Assembly: GCA_017887695.1 (NCBI GenBank)
Contig: JAGHHM010000102.1
Span: 1-33,521, forward strand
Length of the DNA: 33,521 bases
Direction: 5' to 3'
DNA from: Oscillospiraceae bacterium
Lineage (GTDB): Bacteria > Bacillota > Clostridia > Oscillospirales > Oscillospiraceae
Shown here: positions 30,721 through 33,521 of the stretch, in pieces
Position numbering within the stretch: position 1 is the first letter of the stretch
Layout: every line of letters begins with the position of its first letter
Made by a program: the position numbers and the translations under genes
Notes under the pieces: model-generated
The model's input: the letters and a program-made list of their open reading frames with translations, nothing else
The model's database searches: none
What the model was told of the DNA's origin: nothing

Positions 30721-31200
30721 CTATTCTGCAAGCTTCGTAAGTGTATCGCCGGCAATGCGATACACGGTCCAATCCGACATTGGCTCCGCACCAAGTGATA
30801 GATAAAAATCAATACTGGGTCTATTCCAGTCCAGGCACCACCATTCCAATCGTCCGCATTTTCGCTCCACGGCAATGGATGCCAACTTTTTCAATATAGC
30901 TTTTCCATATCCATTTCCACGGTACTCCTGCTTTACATATAGATCTTCAAGGTAGATCCCCGCTCTGCCAAGGAAAGTAGAAAAGTTATGAAAGAAAAGA
31001 GCAAACCCAATTTCCTTTCCATCTACAATTGCAAAAATAACCTCTGCCTTCTGCTTATCAAAAATCCATTCTTCCAGTGTCGATTCATCAGCAACAACCT
31101 CATGTAACATCTTTTCGTAATCTGCAAGTTCTTTTATAAATTGCAGGATCAGATGCGTATCTTTTCGCTCTGCATATCGAAATGTAAGTTCTTTCTCCAT
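30721..31200 (-). CDS. GNAT family N-acetyltransferase (diamine/spermidine acetyltransferase-like)
   Basis: 159 residues, one GNAT domain. The acetyl-CoA loop reads VKQEYRGNGYGKAILKKLASIA (about 92-113). LEDLYV before it and CGRLEWWCLDWNRPSIDFYLSLGAEP after it fit the SSAT-like branch, whose members acetylate polyamines or similar small amines. ATG 31200 follows GGAGGG with 8-base spacing. Codon use and base composition are clearly more AT-rich than in the left part of the window, which suggests transfer. Single gene; substrate unproven. Confidence 0.87.
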   Translation of the reverse strand: MEKELTFRYAERKDTHLILQFIKELADYEKMLHEVVADESTLEEWIFDKQKAEVIFAIVDGKEIGFALFFHNFSTFLGRAGIYLEDLYVKQEYRGNGYGKAILKKLASIAVERKCGRLEWWCLDWNRPSIDFYLSLGAEPMSDWTVYRIAGDTLTKLAE

Positions 31201-31523
31201 TTTAATAACCCTCCATCTTTTTCTTTCTATACTTGCTGACAGTAAATTCACAGAAGATAACTTCATAAACAACGGGAGATGGCATAACCGCCTTACTGGA
31301 ACAAAGTTGTGAAAGCACTTTGTTTGCTGGATTTCCAGCTGAAAGATGGGATAAATTCTACCACACTACTGTGGACAATTCCACCTTTGGTTCTGCGAAA
31401 TACAAGGCAGTGTCATATCATTTCCCATCCACACCAGCACCCTATGTGGATCAGGCACTGCTGTTTTAAAAGCACTGTTCGCAATTGTAATTTGTTATGC
31501 CAATACATTGGCACCAATTTTAT
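31201..31523. other. Intergenic stretch without a supported gene
   Basis: AT-rich DNA between the acetyltransferase and TspO-like genes. I see only a short dyad CCACA-CTAC-TGTGG (31361-31374) and an unsupported plus-strand frame (31309-31542) with no ribosome site and no recognisable protein. Confidence 0.5.
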
Positions 31524-31576
31524 AAAGCACAGAGGATCGTAGCATGGCAAGACCATGCTACGATCCTCTGTGCTTT
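31524..31576. terminator. Perfect 24-bp hairpin next to the TspO-like gene
   Basis: Left arm 31524-31547, loop CAAGA, right arm 31553-31576, with no mismatch. It begins with AAAGCACAGAGG. On the minus strand it is followed by TTTATAAAATT and so may terminate the TspO-like gene. The stem is much longer than any other terminator in the window; an origin as a small inverted-repeat element is possible. Confidence 0.6.
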
Positions 31577-31646
31577 CTCCCCCATTGATTCAGCCGCTGG
31601 GTAAAGAGCGTTCCAGCAATATGGATACGTCTTATACCCTGTTCTG

Positions 31647-32024
31647 TCACCGATTGAGCATCCATACGCCAAAATTCAGGTAAGCCGCAAAGGTCACCCA
31701 CAGGACATACGGTATCTGTAACCACGCAGCCAGCCGATCCACCTTACGGAAAGTGAAAATCATCCATAGAATTAGCATCCGCAGCGCCCGGGTGCGGTCA
31801 GGTGACGCCGGTGCCCCATAGATTCTGGCGGCGCTGACCCCCATGAGCAGAAACAGTATGCCCCAGACAATGGGAAATACGATAGCCGGCGGCGAGAGAG
31901 GCGGCTGCCGGATCGTTTCACTGTAACTCTCCGCACCATCCCGGGTGAGAAAGCCGGAAAGTGCCCCCACTGCCTCCACGCCCACAATCCAGAGCGCATA
32001 TGTTTTCCATGAAGGTTTTTTCAT
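31647..32024 (-). CDS. TspO/MBR-related membrane protein, internally shortened
   Basis: 125 residues; family members usually have about 150-165 and five helices. The N-terminal part (helices 1 and 2: ALWIVGVEAVGALSGFL, PPAIVFPIVWGILFLLMGVSAARIY) and the C-terminal part (ILWMIFTFRKVDRLAAWLQIPYVLWVTFAAYLNFGVWMLNR) are normal. Between RALRM and LILWM the third helix, with the family's NFxWS-type block, is missing without breaking the frame. TspO proteins bind porphyrins and sterol-like ligands; this one may be inactive or altered. ATG 32024 follows GGGGGGA. Confidence 0.82.
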   Translation of the reverse strand: MKKPSWKTYALWIVGVEAVGALSGFLTRDGAESYSETIRQPPLSPPAIVFPIVWGILFLLMGVSAARIYGAPASPDRTRALRMLILWMIFTFRKVDRLAAWLQIPYVLWVTFAAYLNFGVWMLNR

Positions 32025-32149
32025 ACACCATCCCCCCAAACAGCCTATGCATCTCACTCTGCGTCTATACGCCAGGAGCAGCTTTCCCAGGCATACTTTC
32101 TCCCTTTTCGACCACACTATAACCAAGCGTATGTTTTGGGAGGAATCAC

Positions 32150-33448
32150 ATGAAATCACTATGGGAACAAACCTGGGCTCATCCAAACTTTGGGCGGCTC
32201 GAGAGAGACGAGACCACAGGTGTTCTGATCATTGGCGGCGGCATGGCAGGCGTCCTGCGCGCCTACTTTCTGCAGCAGGCCGGAATACCCTATGTGCTGG
32301 CAGAAGAAAAAACGATTTGCAGCGGCATTACCAAAAATACCACCGCCAAGCTGACCAGTCAGCACGGACTCATCTATCACAAACTCATCCAAACCTTTGG
32401 CGTTGACCGGGCACAGCAGTATCTTTCCGCCAACGAAGCAGCCCTTCAGAAATACCGGGAATTGTGCCGTCATATCGACTGTGATTTTGAAGAAAAGTCC
32501 GCCTATGTCTATGCCCTGCACGACAAGCGGAAACTCGAACAGGAACTGGCCGCCTTAGAAAAATTACATTTTTGCGCGGAGTTTGTCGAACATCTGCCGC
32601 TCCCCTTCTCCATAGCAGGTGCCGTTAAATTTCCGAATCAGGCGCAATTTCATCCCCTGAAATTTGTCTCCGCAATTTCAAAGGATCTGCACATCTATGA
32701 GCACACTCCTGTACGAGAACTGATTGGAACTACCGCCGTGGCAGATCGCGGAAGAATTCGGGCAAAGAAGATCATTGTAACCACCCACTTTCCTTTTCTC
32801 AACAAGCGCGGCAGCTATTTTTTGAAGCTATATCAGCGTCGTTCCTATGTCATTGCTTTGGAACACGCCGCAAATGTAGACGGTATGTATATCGATGAAG
32901 CGGAGGATGGTCTCTCCTTCCGTAACCACGGAAATCTCCTGCTGGTGGGCGGGGGTGGCCACCGCACCGGAAAGCAGGGCGGCGGATGGCATGAACTGCG
33001 GAACTTTGCCGCAAAGCATCATCCGCAAGCCGTAGAGAAGTACCTTTGGGCCACGCAGGACTGTATGAGTCTGGATGGAGCGCCTTATATCGGTCCTTAC
33101 TCTACCTCCACCTCAGGTTTGTACGTGGCCACTGGATTTAATAAGTGGGGGATGACTTCCTCCATGGTGTCCGCTATGATTTTAAGCGATCTCGTTCAAG
33201 AAAAGGAGCATCCCTTTGCAGAAGTATTCTCTCCTTCCCGCTCAATATTCCGCCCCCAACTGGTTGCCAACGGTTGGGAAGCCATGGTCAGTATGCTGAC
33301 ACCCACAACAAGGCGCTGCCCCCATCTGGGCTGCGCGCTGAAATGGAATTCCCAGGAACACACCTGGGACTGCCCCTGTCACGGTTCCCGCTTTGAGGAG
33401 GGCGGCAAACGCATCGACGGTCCCACCACTGGTGATCTGAAGCTGTAA
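32150..33448 (+). CDS. FAD-dependent oxidoreductase with C-terminal Rieske [2Fe-2S] domain
   Basis: 432 residues (usual family length about 500). The N-terminal DAO-type FAD domain has VLIIGGGMAGVLRAYFLQQAG (25-45), KNTTAKLTSQHGLIYH, GLYVATGFNKWGMTSSMVSAM and the GAPYIGPYS turn. The C-terminal Rieske domain has CPHLGC and DCPCHGSRF, giving cluster ligands Cys390, His392, Cys408 and His411. After GDLKL the protein ends early compared with relatives. It is expected to pass electrons between a small organic substrate and the cluster; the substrate is unknown. ATG 32150 follows GGGAGG. Divergent from the TspO-like gene. Confidence 0.9.
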   Translation: MKSLWEQTWAHPNFGRLERDETTGVLIIGGGMAGVLRAYFLQQAGIPYVLAEEKTICSGITKNTTAKLTSQHGLIYHKLIQTFGVDRAQQYLSANEAALQKYRELCRHIDCDFEEKSAYVYALHDKRKLEQELAALEKLHFCAEFVEHLPLPFSIAGAVKFPNQAQFHPLKFVSAISKDLHIYEHTPVRELIGTTAVADRGRIRAKKIIVTTHFPFLNKRGSYFLKLYQRRSYVIALEHAANVDGMYIDEAEDGLSFRNHGNLLLVGGGGHRTGKQGGGWHELRNFAAKHHPQAVEKYLWATQDCMSLDGAPYIGPYSTSTSGLYVATGFNKWGMTSSMVSAMILSDLVQEKEHPFAEVFSPSRSIFRPQLVANGWEAMVSMLTPTTRRCPHLGCALKWNSQEHTWDCPCHGSRFEEGGKRIDGPTTGDLKL

Positions 33449-33473
33449 GATGACCGCAGTATAGTTCAAATAA

Positions 33474-33517
33474 AATTTCCCGTTTATGTGCTGTAATTTG
33501 CACATAAACGGGAAATT
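33474..33517. terminator. Perfect 18-bp hairpin after the Rieske oxidoreductase gene
   Basis: Left arm 33474-33491, 8-base loop, right arm 33500-33517. AT-rich ends and position suggest a bidirectional terminator. The window ends 4 bases later, so the stem could extend no further into visible sequence. Confidence 0.75.
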
Positions 33518-33521
33518 CAAA

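Noticed and set aside
31309-31542. 77-codon plus-strand frame between the acetyltransferase and TspO-like genes
   Set aside because: No ribosome site, ends in the long hairpin, and the translation resembles nothing I know.
1-33521. tRNA, rRNA, CRISPR arrays, intact insertion sequences
   Set aside because: No cloverleaf, rRNA core, regularly spaced repeat array or transposase was seen on either strand by reading.

Overview
The window looks like chromosomal DNA of a fairly GC-rich, endospore-forming gut member of the Clostridia (Oscillospiraceae-like). Ribosome binding sites are strong AAGGAGG-type, sigma-A promoters and U-tract terminators are abundant, and there are an FMN riboswitch, an ECF riboflavin S-component, Ktr potassium uptake and the 3' end of a sporulation sigma-K gene. 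The genus assignment is inference; no rRNA or other marker gene is present.

Bases 1-9306 form a two-armed locus for using lacto-N-biose/galacto-N-biose, the disaccharides of host mucin and milk glycans. The minus arm reads solute-binding lipoprotein, two CUT1 permeases, a 68-residue membrane protein, then the start of a GH112 phosphorylase that runs off the window. The plus arm starts with two overlapping AraC-family regulators, then galE, a sugar nucleotidyltransferase and an N-acetylhexosamine 1-kinase (nahK). Expected flow: import, phosphorolysis to Gal-1-P plus HexNAc, phosphorylation of HexNAc by NahK, UDP activation and GalE epimerisation. No GalT-type uridylyltransferase is visible; a pyrophosphorylase-fold enzyme occupies its place.

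Bases 9307-25000 are mostly housekeeping and conserved-unknown genes: a MATE exporter, a DUF4438 protein, ktrA/ktrB, a lipoprotein polysaccharide deacetylase, a short macrodomain-like protein, a conserved barrel-like 'hydrolase', an AAA+ ATPase with a TerB-like front end, an AI-2E-family (PerM) membrane protein, an ASKHA-fold activator-like protein, a 61-residue membrane protein, a SLOG-family protein, riboswitch-controlled ribU, and dinB. Intergenic regions are short, and most genes have a readable promoter or terminator.

Bases 25000-25975 hold the most unusual structure: the last codons of sigK abut the C-terminal part of a large serine recombinase on the same strand. This resembles a decayed skin-type element, in which an element interrupts sigK and is excised during sporulation.

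Bases 26000-33521 carry a MarR-controlled heterodimeric ABC exporter, a GNAT acetyltransferase, a TspO-like protein that lacks its middle segment, and an FAD oxidoreductase with a Rieske domain. From about 30.6 kb the DNA is visibly more AT-rich and has unusually long perfect hairpins, so this part may be acquired or element-borne.
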